Source of the DNA: Synchiropus splendidus
Lineage: Eukaryota; Chordata; Actinopteri; Syngnathiformes; Callionymidae
DNA length: 64,000 bases
Assembly: GCF_027744825.2 (NCBI RefSeq)
Contig: NC_071347.1
Location: 14,922,501-14,986,500 of the forward strand
Direction of reading: 5' to 3'
Made by a program: the position numbers and the translations under genes. Position 1 is the first letter of the stretch, and each line of letters begins with the position of its first letter. Under the pieces are notes generated by a model that ran no database searches, had not been told where the DNA came from, and saw only the letters and a program-made list of their open reading frames with translations. Positions 46,827 to 57,080 of the stretch are shown in pieces.

Positions 46827-46980
46827 TGTTGAATTTAAAGTCACACGTCATTGCCAAAGCTAGCTCATGAGCTCAGTTGCTAACTGCTACAGTGCACCAA
46901 AAATGCAGTGAAATTGCAGTGCAGTGAAAATGAAATAAACAGTAAGATTGTTTTTTGTGGGCCCACTTTGCTGCTAACAG
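46827..46980. other. Short unique stretch
   Basis: Locally redundant AAATGCAGTGAAATTGCAGTGCAGTGAAAATG near 46900-46931, perhaps slippage-derived. No gene. Confidence 0.4.
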
Positions 46981-47345
46981 GTCAAATGATCCACTCTGAA
47001 GTCGCAAACTTTTTTAGAAAAACCAGGGCTTTTCCTGGCTCAAGCTTGACGCCAAACTGTTGGCGACGTGCGGGTGCCGCAGTGGGGACGTCGGCGTGTT
47101 CTACTAGACTAATGGGAGCTAAAGGTGATAGTCCGCCAGATCGCACCGTGACACCGCTCCTTACTGCTGCTAATTAGCCGCCGTTTTAGCTGCGAAAATC
47201 TGCTGAGTCTTTTGTTTCCTCGCACCTGGCGATGGTCATCCGCGTGCCCCCGTCTACCTGCGAAGAATAATCCTGCCGGACAGAAACGCTCCGCATCACC
47301 CGATCTTGACTTTGACAAAGTAAATTAGCGAGGAGAGGAGAGTTT
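46981..47345. promoter_or_regulatory. CpG-rich candidate regulatory element
   Basis: CpG-dense unique block: TTGGCGACGTGCGGGTGCCGC, GGGGACGTCGGCGTG, GCTGCTAATTAGCCGCCG, CGCGTGCCCCCGTC, GCTCCGCATCACCCG and ATTAGCGAGG. The CTAATTAG palindrome sits amid GC-rich flanks. This is the second most CpG-rich part of the window after 63230-63590. It could be a CpG-rich enhancer or an orphan CpG island; no transcript evidence is visible. Confidence 0.45.
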
Positions 47346-47700
47346 TTTGGCTAAAGTTAGTAAAGTTTTGTGTGGACAGGAGCCCATCTGCATATCAAAT
47401 GTGACTCCCATTATTTTATGTTGCTCTCGCCTCCCAGCACTCCTCCGTGTTCTCCTCCATCTGCCTCCTGTCCATTGATCATCCTTTCAGGGCATCAGTC
47501 TGTTTAACATCTGCTACAAGTTCCAGCAGCTCAGGTAACTACCTAGCTGCTCTGCACCGCCTATTGATCTTCATGTCCACCTGCAGGAACATCTGTTTCG
47601 GCATGTTGTTTGTCAGCTACCTTGTTTCGCTGCGTGTCTTGTCCACTTTCCGCCGCGCTCACAAAGAAGCGATCCCCCTGTTCACTCGCCGTCGACATTG
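47346..47700. other. Unique sequence
   Basis: Pyrimidine-rich; overlapping short plus frames (47447-47704) have no domain. No repeat recognised. Confidence 0.38.
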
Positions 47701-48015
47701 TTAGAATGAAAACAATAGTAAATTATTCATTCATGGCTCCTCGCTGGAGAGTGGGTGTCGTTGGAGAAATTAAAACACTTGTCCTTATTTATGACTGTAT
47801 GGTTTCCTCAGATTGTACAGAAACTTTTCGAAACTTGCAGCGCTTGTGGTGCATTATTCATGAAGCTCACATGTTTGTGTGCATAAGCAAATTAGACCTT
47901 TTGATTAGAGTAGGAACAACATGCAGGAATAAGGAGTAGATGATAAATAACTGAGTGAATAATTACAGCTTGTGTTGTCGCTGTCTTAGTAGAGCTAATT
48001 TTATAGACGCTGAAA
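47701..48015. promoter_or_regulatory. Candidate conserved non-coding element
   Basis: AGTAAATTATTCATTCATGG, GTGCATTATTCATGAAGC, CATAAGCAAATTAGACC and GAGTGAATAATTACAGC in non-repetitive sequence. The repeated ATTATTCATG phrase (47721 and 47855 regions) is notable. Inferred. Confidence 0.4.
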
Positions 48016-48870
48016 TGGAGTGCTGGGGTGCAAACAAGTGGAGTATATTCTTATGGAATTATGCGTGAAGAAAAGTGCTGCGTGCTGCTTCCAATTATTC
48101 TAAAAACTAACTGAACATCAGTCTGAAGTTTGCACTGGCTACTGAATGAAGAAGGGTTTCCAGCATTGATTTTATTTTAGCTTTTTCTCTGCTGCATTTC
48201 TTAGTGAATCCTCACACTTTTCCATCTAAAATTGCTTTTGAATCCTTGATTTAATCTTTAAATAGGTTGTGCTCACATTTATTTATTTATGTTGATGTTA
48301 AGATCATCAAAAACGCTAGTGACCATGGTACACTGTTATGTATCCTATGTATGTTTACATACCTGCGTATGTTGTTGTTTTCATGATCAATAAAGATCAT
48401 GATTTGAAACCATGAAACATGAGGATCATAGAATCTATCAATAAATAAAATAGTGGGTAAATTCTATAAAGGGTTAAAACATTTTCTGTATTGGTTGTTT
48501 AAAATTAAAATAATGTCATAAATGACTTTGCATTTCCCCACAAACGTTTTTAGAAAATACTTAAAATAGGTCTTTTATTAATCTGAATTGTCTATGAAAA
48601 AACTTTGATTTTTTTGGGAGGGGAGAATCTTTCTAGTCTGTGCATTATGGAATGGAGATGTAAACGGTTATGATACGTACAATGAGATGAAGGAAGAGTG
48701 GTGAAACAAACAAAACTGCCAAAATATGCAGTAAAACATCTCATTGACCAGGAAGGAGCTTTTGTTGAGGTGATATCTAGGACTAGACTTATGTGTCTGA
48801 TTTTGTTTTTTCAAATGAGGATCTGAGTGTTTGAATCATAGCGGTGCATTTCATGAAGGTCTTTTTTTTT
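48016..48870. other. AT-rich filler
   Basis: No gene, repeat family or compact motif cluster. T10 run near 48862-48871. Local CATGATCAATAAAGATCATG near 48383-48402 is a perfect inverted repeat CATGATC / GATCATG with a 6-base loop. Confidence 0.42.
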
Positions 48871-49320
48871 TTTGTGTGTATACTGTTGTGTCGCCGGCGC
48901 CTCACATCTCCACATTATCACAGACTTGCGGCGCTCGGGGGAGCATGTTGTTGCAGTTTAATTTGCTCTCTTGTAATGACGGGGCGTAGGTTAGTTAATT
49001 TCAATTTTTGATTTTGAAAGCTATCAAATACAGCTCGGATGAAAAAATCAATTTATCCAGCTGCCCCCGGCTTTGTGGCGAGAATAACTCCTGCCATTGG
49101 TGAAGAGGGCGTCACATGACCCAGTCAGGGATTAGTTCAGTGGGCCCGTGTTGCCACAACCTCAATTACAGGCTGCCTCTTGTCATTTACCTTTATAACA
49201 TCTCATTCCCAGACACAACTCATATTTAATTCATGAAAGCCTCCGCAGCAGTAATTGTGACGGGAACTTACAACAACTGCATCTGTGGCGTTGCGCTCGC
49301 CAGCTGCAGCGATCAAGTCA
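48871..49320. promoter_or_regulatory. Candidate conserved non-coding element
   Basis: Long non-repetitive block: GTCGCCGGCGCCTCAC (GCCGGCGC word), GCGGCGCTCGGGGGAGC, GGTTAGTTAATTTC, GAAAGCTATCAAATAC, GAAAAAATCAATTTATCCAGC, ACCTCAATTACAGGC, CATATTTAATTCATG and GCAGTAATTGTGACGGG. Mixed CpG and homeodomain words over more than 400 bases make it one of the strongest candidates. No alignment was possible. Confidence 0.45.
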
Positions 49321-49727
49321 TTTTCATGTAATTTAGGATAAACACGTTTTTTTTTTCCTCAAGAAATTATCTTTTCATGAAGAGACTTAACAAAGTTTGA
49401 TGTGTTTGTCATGAGAGAACTGTGAACTTTAAAAACATTAAAGGAGATATCAGGAAAAGAAAATGATGATTTTATTCCCCCAAATATTTTATTTTAAATG
49501 TATGTTGACATCATTTCCACAAAAGGAAACAACATACTTAGCCAAGCTCATTGGTGGCAAATCAACCTCCTCCTCTACCAACAAGAAATTGCCAACGGTA
49601 ACCTAAGTATCCTTTTCCAAAGTTATGAAAATAAATAAATAAATACCTTTATTCTCAAACTGTGCAAAAATAAAGGGAAAAAAACATGTTGATATTTGAG
49701 TGTGCAAAGTGTGAGATAGACAAACTA
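49321..49727. other. AT-rich filler left of tandem duplication
   Basis: AT-rich, with T9 near 49350 and (AAAT)n near 49631-49645. It ends at ...CAAACTA, the left boundary of the duplication. Confidence 0.45.
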
Positions 49728-50149
49728 CTGTACAGTCCTCAGTTGTGAGGCAAAAAAAGAGCTGAGCTAAAAGACAAAGCTCTATAACTAGCTACATTGC
49801 TATAGGTTTGTGCGAGCAGCTAAGATGGCGCTCTTAGACATCAAGCAAGAAGCTTTGTCATCTGTGAGAGACTCAAAACACAACTGCTCTGTGTTGATAG
49901 AAGTTATTTAAGGTGGACTGGGCATCACAGGACGCCCTCTGTACAGTCCTCAGTCGTGAGGCAAAAAAAGAGCTGAGCTAAAAGACAGAGCTCTCTACCT
50001 AGCTACATTGCTATAGGTTTGTGCGAGCAGCTAAGATGGCGCTCTTAGACATCAAGCAAGAAGCTTTGTCATCTGTGAGAGACTCAAAACAGAACTGCTC
50101 TGTGTTGATAGAAGTTATTTAAGGTGGACTGGGCATCACAGGACGGCCT
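49728..50149 (+). repeat. 211-bp direct tandem duplication
   Basis: Copy 1 is 49728-49938 and copy 2 is 49939-50149, each exactly 211 bp. By eye they differ at six positions (about 97% identity), with no indel. Each copy starts CTGTACAGTCCTCAG and includes AAGATGGCGCTCTTAG. The unit begins with CTG and the base after copy 2 is again CTG, so the duplication joint has 3-bp microhomology, as expected from slippage or microhomology repair. No ORF is preserved across copies. Right end passes directly into a retrotransposon tail. Confidence 0.95.
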
Positions 50150-50265
50150 CTGGACCAAACAGGGGAAGACCCTGGTGCAGAGAGTTATGTCTCACTGTTA
50201 GCCTGGAAACAGCTTGATAGTCCTGTGGAAAAACTGGTGGAGATGTCAAAAGTGGTGTGAACTAA
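50140..50265 (+). mobile_element. Decayed non-LTR retrotransposon tail (second copy)
   Basis: CAGGGGAAGACCCTGGTGCAG, AGTTATGTCTCACTGTTAGC and CTGGAAACAGCTTGATAGTC match in order the 'GGGGAAGACCCAGGACACGCTGG... TATGTCTCTCGGCTGGCCTGGGAACGCCT' segment of the common fish repeat, also seen at 28066-28235. The frame is broken. The preceding tandem unit may itself belong to the same element. Confidence 0.55.
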
Positions 50266-50870
50266 AGGAAATTATTTCACCCCCAATTTGAATAAAAAAA
50301 TCACTCGTCTTCCAATGAAATCTTCCGCAGACTAGCTGTTTCACTTGAGGGATGCCAGGATGTTCCACAGCAGTGGTGCCTCTCTTCCAGAGGAACTCTC
50401 TGCCAGAGGTGGTGACAGGACTAGCAAAATACCAAGTACAAGCCTCCAGTCGTACTCACCGCAGCGAAGCTCCGCAGCCCATCCCTTTGGTGAAATTATG
50501 CAATTTATAAAAAAATAAAAATAAAAAAACACATTGGAATTGAAGAATGAAGAGAAAACTTGTCACTTGAGAAACTGTTGATGGTTTTGGATAAATGTAA
50601 TATTGTTGTAATATCGTTGATGCGATTCCTTGCTCCACTTAACTACCTGCATTTGCATTTGTAAGCGTGATGAATACGGCTTGAAAACAAATCCCAGCCA
50701 GAAATATGTGTTGAAGCATGAACCTGCTAAATTTCTCCGACAAATCCTCAGGAAGCTTTGAGTCACTTCCAAATGGCTTTTTGAAACCACCCTTTCACGC
50801 ACACCAAACAAGATGTGTTCAGTCATCAAAGCAGGTCCATTTCACGTGAAGAGGAGGCAATTTCGGGCAC
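50266..50870. other. Unique sequence
   Basis: No gene or repeat recognised; AAAAATAAAAATAAAAAA tract near 50510-50528. Confidence 0.4.
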
Positions 50871-51345
50871 ATACCATGAGATTACATCTGTTTGACAGTT
50901 ATTGTATATGGTCTCCATGGCAACTGTTTTGGTGAGGCATGGGAGAACCTCAGCTGTCATCTCTTCACCTAAAAGCTTTGTAATTGCTCTCATTTGCATT
51001 CTACAATTAAGTGTGTTAGCTCACAGCAAGAACAATCAACCTCCACTAAAGACCCAGGATAGTGTAATTATTATATCAGTGGATTTCCACGAAACATCGC
51101 TGGCACGTCTTTGTTTCCAGGCTGGCGTCGTCCTGTCACACTGGGCTCATTTAAAGAGAATATACGCGTCGGACTGACAGCGACGCAGACACTTGTTGAT
51201 TGCTATTGTGACGCTGGCGTCCACATGCTGTCACATTATGTCTCTATATCATGTCGCGCTACTTAGAGCGCTCCCCCTTTTAGATTTCATTTTCATCCAA
51301 TTTACTGAGATCATTTTTGAGCCTCTAATTTCAGAGATGGAGCCT
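50871..51345. promoter_or_regulatory. Candidate conserved non-coding element
   Basis: GCTTTGTAATTGCTCTC, CTACAATTAAGTGTG, GATAGTGTAATTATTATATC, ATACGCGTCGGACTG, GTGACGCTGGCGTCC and ATGTCGCGCTACTTAGAGCGCTC, where GCGCT and AGCGC are complementary around ACTTAG. A 91-codon plus frame is present but without domain. Inferred. Confidence 0.38.
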
Positions 51346-52775
51346 TGCTGGTTTCTCTTTGTTTATGGGTGATGATGTACTCTTGACCTAAGAGTTTGAT
51401 TTGTGAGACAATATGCCCTTGTTAAGTCAGTCTTACTCAAGTTTTTGTTTCGTTTTCTAAATTCCATAATAATAATATTAACATTTTTTATTGAAACATT
51501 ATGACAGGTATGGGAACAGAAGGCCTGAGGGCCACATCGGGCCTTCCATATTTTCAAATATGGCCCACACCATTTATATCAGTGGCCTTCTGGTTAAAAT
51601 GTCCCATAATGCACTGCAACACCCAAAGAGGAACCCCTCAGTCTAATCTAGGTTATGGTTTGCTCAATGCCATCATTCAGAACCACACACTTTGGCAGAG
51701 GGATGCGTTAAATGTACTCTTGGTCTGCATTGGTGTCGCCTGGAGAAAATTCCCGACAACCTTCTACTGCCGATAAAAGCCACGGTTAAGATTTCTGGCA
51801 TGGTGCGTTCAGGACTAAACCTCAGGCCATCTTTTCCTTCGCCACTTCCCAAGTGCACCCAAAACCCAATAGCGCTTTACTGTTGTTTTGTTTGTTTTTA
51901 TCCTTGCTGTAAATGAGTCAGACTTTTGCTCCATGACAAAACTACTTCCTCCACAAAACATTTCAACCTCTAAACCAGGCACATTTAGAATGAAACAAAG
52001 TCTATGGCCTTCTAAAGGACCTTACGATCCATGACTTTACAGAATTGCATCCCATCCAGGTCTGTTTCCCCAAAGTTATCTGGGTTTGGGTCGACTTCCC
52101 CCTCTCTCCCTGAGTCCGTTGTGAGCTGTATCGACGCCTCCCCAGATAAAGCGACACTGTCTGCTCCACCTGTTCATATCTGCCCACGTAGAACATCATA
52201 CTACTGGGGTATCCACACTCGAGCCACCACAACTGGCTTCTTTTTTGCTTTGGAAAAAAATCATTTTGGCCAATTTGCATTTTGTTTTCCGGTCACTATC
52301 CATGCTGTCCTCCACCGTCTGGAAGATCCATAGCACCCTGCCCAGAGAAGCGTATGCAGAGATCCCACTAAGATGCCAAACCACCAAAAGTATGTAGTTA
52401 TTGTTCAAGTTTTGTTGTCCTGTAATTGAATGTCCAGCCAAACTAGTCTGTGTGTGGAAACTTCACGTCCAGAGCGGTAGCGCCAAAATCTTTGCTCTCC
52501 GTCTGATCAAAAACACGTCTTTAGGACTGGCCTGATAAAAATGACTCCTTATGATGTTGTCATAATATCTTGTCTTGGATTTAATACCCAGTGATAAATA
52601 AGCTCCAGGCAGATGCATCCCGTGGCCTCACTGCCAGCCTTCAAGGGAGACACCTTTCCAATTTGGCACGGCTTGTTATGAAGTCTGCGGCGGGAGCGTT
52701 TCCCCTCCGGGCCCTGAAATGAAACGGCAAGCGTAACCCTCCCTATAACTCTCTGCAACCTCCAAACACAAACTG
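51346..52775. other. Long unique region without a recognised gene
   Basis: At 51500-51570 the run GGGCCACATCGGGCCTTCC...AATATGGCCCAC faintly resembles GGCCC-rich fish hAT fragments. Frames on both strands over 52002-52441 lack domains. No firm repeat. Confidence 0.35.
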
Positions 52776-53060
52776 GTCAAGCAGAAATGAGACCTGCATC
52801 AATTTTAATTTGTATTTATCCCGCTGATGACCCGTTCCTTTTAACGGCGCCGTCTGAGGCACAAATTACACCCATCATAACTCTGATTTTTAACGGCTCC
52901 CGGTGCGCTATCAGAAAATTAACATGGTTACACACCGCCGGCGGGTTCAAGGTGTCACAACACAATTATACCATCATGCAACCCTGAGGAGCCCCGGTGT
53001 ACGACAAGTGAGCTGGAGGGCTACACCGCCTGTGACATCCAGGGCGGGGAGATAAGTTCA
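52776..53060. promoter_or_regulatory. Candidate conserved non-coding element
   Basis: CATCAATTTTAATTTG, TTTTAACGGCGCCGTC (GGCGCC palindrome), CACAAATTACACCC, GATTTTTAACGGCTCC, GAAAATTAACATGG and CCGCCGGCGGG (52937-52947), itself a palindrome. CCGCCGGCGG in an AT-rich setting is unusual. Inferred from texture. Confidence 0.42.
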
Positions 53061-53432
53061 CTGAAGAGAAACGTGTACATCAACGCGCCCGCTATCTGAA
53101 TCTGTTAAATATCACATGCTGCCTGCAGTTCACTGACTTTCAGGGGAATTGTGAACCAGAGCTGAATCATTCACCCAGGCTTATGTTGGAGTGCATCACA
53201 GTCATTTGAAACGTAACATGCTTGCAATAGCGTTGTCTTCAGCATCACCATTATTAAAAAAAATAAGTCAATAAAAAGTAAATCAAATAAAAATAAATAT
53301 CACTTTTCTTTACTAAATGAAAAAAATGTGACCTTAAAAAGACATAAAAAGGAAAGGTTGGGGTCATTCAAACATTAAAAAGGCTCGAGTAACGTACCTT
53401 TGTATTCATTTATTTACCCATTTAATGGTTAA
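53061..53432. other. AT-rich filler
   Basis: AAATAAAT-type simple sequence near 53263-53300. No gene. Confidence 0.48.
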
Positions 53433-53550
53433 AGGTGGGTGGGGGACACCCTGGAAAGGTTGCCAACCCATCATAGGGCACATGAAGGCAGACAACCACA
53501 TGCACACTTAGACTTGAATCAAGCTAGCTTCACGCCTAACCGCTCCCAGC
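53433..53550 (+). mobile_element. Decayed repeat tail, GGGACACCCTGGACAGG family
   Basis: Core GGGGACACCCTGGAAAGG at 53442-53459 is followed by TTGCCAACCCATCATAGGGC and CAGACAACCACATGCACAC, in the order of the fish repeat described at 40056. It ends in CGCCTAACCGCTCCC. Confidence 0.65.
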
Positions 53551-53754
53551 TCAAGTAATGGAACTTGTGTGACGCCAGTTCATTTCTCTCCATTATTAAA
53601 ATCATTTGTTAGTATACAAATCTTTCAGTTGTTTCTCTGTCTGTTTGGCTTTATATCATTTTTTTTCCAAGTAAAACTGTGAAAGACCTGGCAATTGCGA
53701 TCCAGAAAATACAGACTCTTGCAGTTTGGCTGACTTGTTTTCTCCTGCTTGTTC
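53551..53754. other. AT-rich stretch between repeat tails
   Basis: No feature recognised. Confidence 0.4.
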
Positions 53755-53990
53755 CATGTAATGGGTCATGGAGGGGTGGGGTTTAACCCTAGTGACTTGG
53801 GGTAAGAGAAAAGGTAGTCAAACCTTGGACAGGTCACTAGACCAAAACTAGGTGCAAATAGACACACAAACACTCACGGCTATATATAATCTAGAGTTAT
53901 CAATAAATAATTGTTGGACAGAGTGAGGAAATTGGAGGAAATCCATGCAAAAAAACAAAAAAAGAACTAAACCTTGCCTCGGAAATGAAG
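53755..53990 (+). mobile_element. Decayed repeat tail, same family, later portion
   Basis: CAAACCTTGGACAGGTCACTAG (53819-53840) stands for the core; ACACACAAACACTCACGGC and GGACAGAGTGAGGAAATTGGAGGAAATCCATGC (53918 on) match the middle part, and CCTTGCCTCGGAAATGAAGC the tail. More diverged than the copy at 53433. Confidence 0.55.
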
Positions 53991-54894
53991 CTGCTGCACT
54001 GTGCTCCTGCTATAGTGCTGACATTTACAATAATTTTAAAGATTTTAAAGAAGTGTAGCTTGAAGAGCAGTGTATTTACCTTTTATTTTACTTCCATCCA
54101 GTCATGAACATTGTGCTTTCTAACAACCCACTCTACAGTCATACATCACAGCTACTACTGTATTAATAAAATTAAGTGAGAAGTTTAATGCGGAAGCCGT
54201 GTCTTGCTGCGCTGTGCAGCCGCTCACTGTGACTTTCAACCCTAATCCATGTATCTCATAAAACTTGGGCCCAAAAAAAAGCCTGGAATCTCCCCCAGTC
54301 TGGATCCCCGGTGGTGCACTCGGTGTCAAGCCATTAGGCTGTGTGAAATGAGGTGCCACTCATGAGTTACAACGCTGTGCGTCTACAGATGCAGTAAAAC
54401 GTGGCTCAGCTCTCTGTTGGAAATGGGAAAGTAATTCTGTTGTGATAGTCGTCCATCCAGCCAATATCCCGCCGCCTTGATCAACTCAACATAATCCACT
54501 TCTGAATGGCTTTGAGATTAATAGACGGAAATGTGTGTTGTATCAACAGATTTTGTACTGAAGGGTATTGAGCAAACAAGACTCTCAACCTTGGCAGCGG
54601 GAGAAATGACAATCGATGTCCCCAGGAAGGAGACCGCGATTATGTTCGCAGCCAAAAGAGGGTTTTGGAATCATCTTGAAGAAACTGTGGTTCATAAGAT
54701 GAGTTGAAGAAAGAGTCGTCAGTCGGCTTTCATGCTAGTTGGTGGAGAATAAGAAGAAAGCCGGGGTGAAAAGTAGTGCATGTTGGTGAGGGGAATAAGA
54801 GCTGCATCCCAACTATCCAACTGTTTTCACCACTTACCTGAGGTTGGTTTGTCAATGGAAGTCATGGCCGACCATGAGATGAGGCAATGTCCCA
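53991..54894. other. Unique region without a recognised gene
   Basis: Mixed; short frames 54120-54359 (-) and 54780-55004 (+) have no domain. No repeat recognised before 54895. Confidence 0.38.
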
Positions 54895-55065
54895 TCAACA
54901 CGTCTTGGGTCTACTACATGCCTGAAGAGGCGTCGAGGAGGAGCTTCAAAAGATGCCCACACCACCTCAACAGGCTTTTCTCTGTGGTCGAGCAGCTCTC
55001 CTGAATGACTGAGGAAGCTTCCAACCACTGTACAGAGAAAATCATTTCTTATAACTCGATGCATG
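54895..55065 (+). mobile_element. Decayed retroelement fragment
   Basis: AGGAGGAGCTTCAAAAGATG, CCACACCACCTCAACAGGC and CCAACCACTGTACAGAGAAAATC resemble in order the fish repeat phrase 'GGAGCTTCAGGAGATGCC... GAGCCACCTCAACTGGCTCC... CCAGCCACCCTGCGGAGGAAACTC'. Judged from memory of common fish repeats; no search was possible. Confidence 0.45.
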
Positions 55066-55179
55066 TTGGTATTCAGAATTCAAGTGTTGATACTTAAATC
55101 TCAAATTAATCAGTCAGAAGCGTTGTAAGTCCTATATCAAGTCCAGTTTTGGTGATGTTGGACACTTCTTCTGGACACT

Positions 55180-55430
55180 TAGACTTAGACTTTCTTACAA
55201 TAACATATGTATATTATGGCAACGAAATTTCGGTCTGAGGTTTCCAAAAACAAAACTATATATCCAAAAATAAATAAATATTGGATAAATACTAGTCCAG
55301 AAGATGTACAAATAAACAAATAAAGAGTATTGCAGCTACTGTCTAACATTCAGCAGCCTGACAGCACCAGGAATGAAACTATTCCTGAATCTGGTGGTTC
55401 TGCATCGGATGCTACAGAACACACCATTCA
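55180..55430 (+). mobile_element. Dispersed repeat copy, GACAGC...GTTCCTG...GGTGGTTCTG type (first copy)
   Basis: Starts with a TTTCTTACAATAACATATG...GGCAACGAAATTTCGG phrase and, after an AAATA-rich middle, has CAGCCTGACAGCACCAGG, AATGAAACTATTCCTGAATC and TGGTGGTTCTGCATCGGATG. The copy at 59098-59345 has AGTCTGACGGCCGAGGGG, AAGAAGTTGTTCCTGTGACG and GGGAGGTTCTGGTC in the same order. This is a frequent fish repeat, likely non-LTR related. Confidence 0.6.
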
Positions 55431-55840
55431 AGTACCATAAATTCTGGTATTTCAGCCATGGCTTTTTTTCTCGCGGTCAAAAGCCTGTGGCTTCTAAAAC
55501 TTAAACATATATATATATATATTTTATTTTTTAATTTATTTATTTATTTTTTTTTTTTTGAGCATCATGCTGCCAAAATACTGAGCCTCTTCACATGAAA
55601 CCGATGAAATCGCTGGCGTTTCGCAGGGGCGACTCATATTCCATTGTCGTCTGGAATTTACAGTACTTTCGTTCATCCCCGTCCTTCGGCGTTTCCCGTC
55701 TGCTCTGTAGGTGCCGCAGTGATACACTTCGTGTGGTTGTGAACCGTCTGAAGCATGAGGGAATCATGTGATCAACAGAAACACAAGCGAATTCTTGTGT
55801 GCGCTAAAACATACGCCTAGAGGTACTGCAGATGTAAGAA
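55431..55840. other. Unique and AT-rich sequence
   Basis: AT-rich runs at 55508-55560 (ATATAT then T12). CGTTTCGCAGGGGCGAC and neighbours at 55614-55700 are CpG-containing. No gene. Confidence 0.4.
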
Positions 55841-56095
55841 CGATAAGGAAATAAAGCTAATAAATGTCACTTTGATGTGACAACAAATTATACACGGCTC
55901 TATCAGATCTCATTTCTCTTCCACAACACAGACAGGGAATACCCTGAAGCATCTCTGCTAATGGGAGCTTCTATCAACTCGCCTGCCTCATTACTCACTC
56001 CAGCACAACTGTGGTCCATTTCCCCCGACGGACACGGGTTCACAGAGCAAAGAGGCGTGGCCAGACAGACTCTATGACTTGTTTTTTAATGCCGT
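55841..56095. promoter_or_regulatory. Weak candidate regulatory block
   Basis: AATAAAGCTAATAAATGTCAC, GTGACAACAAATTATACACGG (SOX-like ACAA words), CCGACGGACACGGG and TGTTTTTTAATGCC. Unique sequence. Low confidence. Confidence 0.28.
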
Positions 56096-56690
56096 GTGAA
56101 GTTTATACCATATCACAGTGCTTCATCTAACTTCTTGTCCTGTATTATCTGAGGGACTGAAACATGCATGGTTGGATGGAAAACAAACTAGACTGAATAC
56201 ATTTTTTGTTGTTATTCTACTGTTTAAGCTAAAAAATGAAAAGCTATTGACGTAAATTTTCCATTGAAAATGCTGTGCTAACATGCTGATAGCTAACATG
56301 GGAAGCTTCACTAGCAGTGCCTCATTTTTTATCATATTTTAAACAATTATTTTGTAATCCTGGCGTCACTTTTTGTTTTGTTCTATTTTATTAAATAAAC
56401 ATGGAAAATAGAAGATGCAGCAAATTTATTCTTTTGTTAATTCAGAGACGCATCAAGCAAATTTATGATTATTATTTTTTAAATTCAATTCCAATTATTA
56501 TTTTTGGTTATTAGAACTCTATATGATTAAAATAAAAAAGGAATCAAAAATTAAATTCAAGTTTGGGTCTGACAAGACTAATATCTATTGAGATCAATAG
56601 CATCGCAGTATAATCCTCTTCACTTCTGCACTGGAGTCATACAATTTAAATGAACAAAACAAAAGAGCCTCTGAAGCCGCCTCACTGGCC
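56096..56690. other. AT-rich filler
   Basis: AT-rich from 56320 to 56640; nothing recognised. Confidence 0.48.
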
Positions 56691-57080
56691 GTCGACTCAT
56701 TGTCATTACATCTGATTCCACACCAGCTGATTGTTATTCAGACTGAATTTTTCCTCCCAGGACGGTGCCAAATACACAAATAACCTTCAATCTCTTCAAC
56801 CTGTGCAATGAATATCTTAAGTCTTCTCCACGCGCTTCGGTCCTCACAATTTTCACTCCTCCATTCAGCTTGTTTCCCAGTCATAGGGAATTCCATTTTT
56901 GCTTTCCTGCCTCTCTTCTGCACACTTCTCTGACAAAGTCAATAGGGGGCATCACTCATTGGTTAGAAATAAACAGAAGAATTCACCCCCTTTTTTTCCT
57001 CCCTTCTCTCGATCGTTCCCCATCTCCATTGTGTAATCTGGATGATGACACCATCGGTTACCCGGCAACCCCGATCACAT
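56691..57080. other. Pyrimidine-rich unique sequence, possibly regulatory
   Basis: Left edge has GTCGACTCATTGTCATTAC; the rest is CT-rich with CCCTCCTTTTTTTCC-like tracts. A 105-codon plus frame here follows that bias. No gene supported. Confidence 0.35.

Noticed and set aside
52196..52441. 81-codon minus frame with aromatic-rich start
   Set aside because: No domain, no exon boundary and overlap with a plus frame of similar length.
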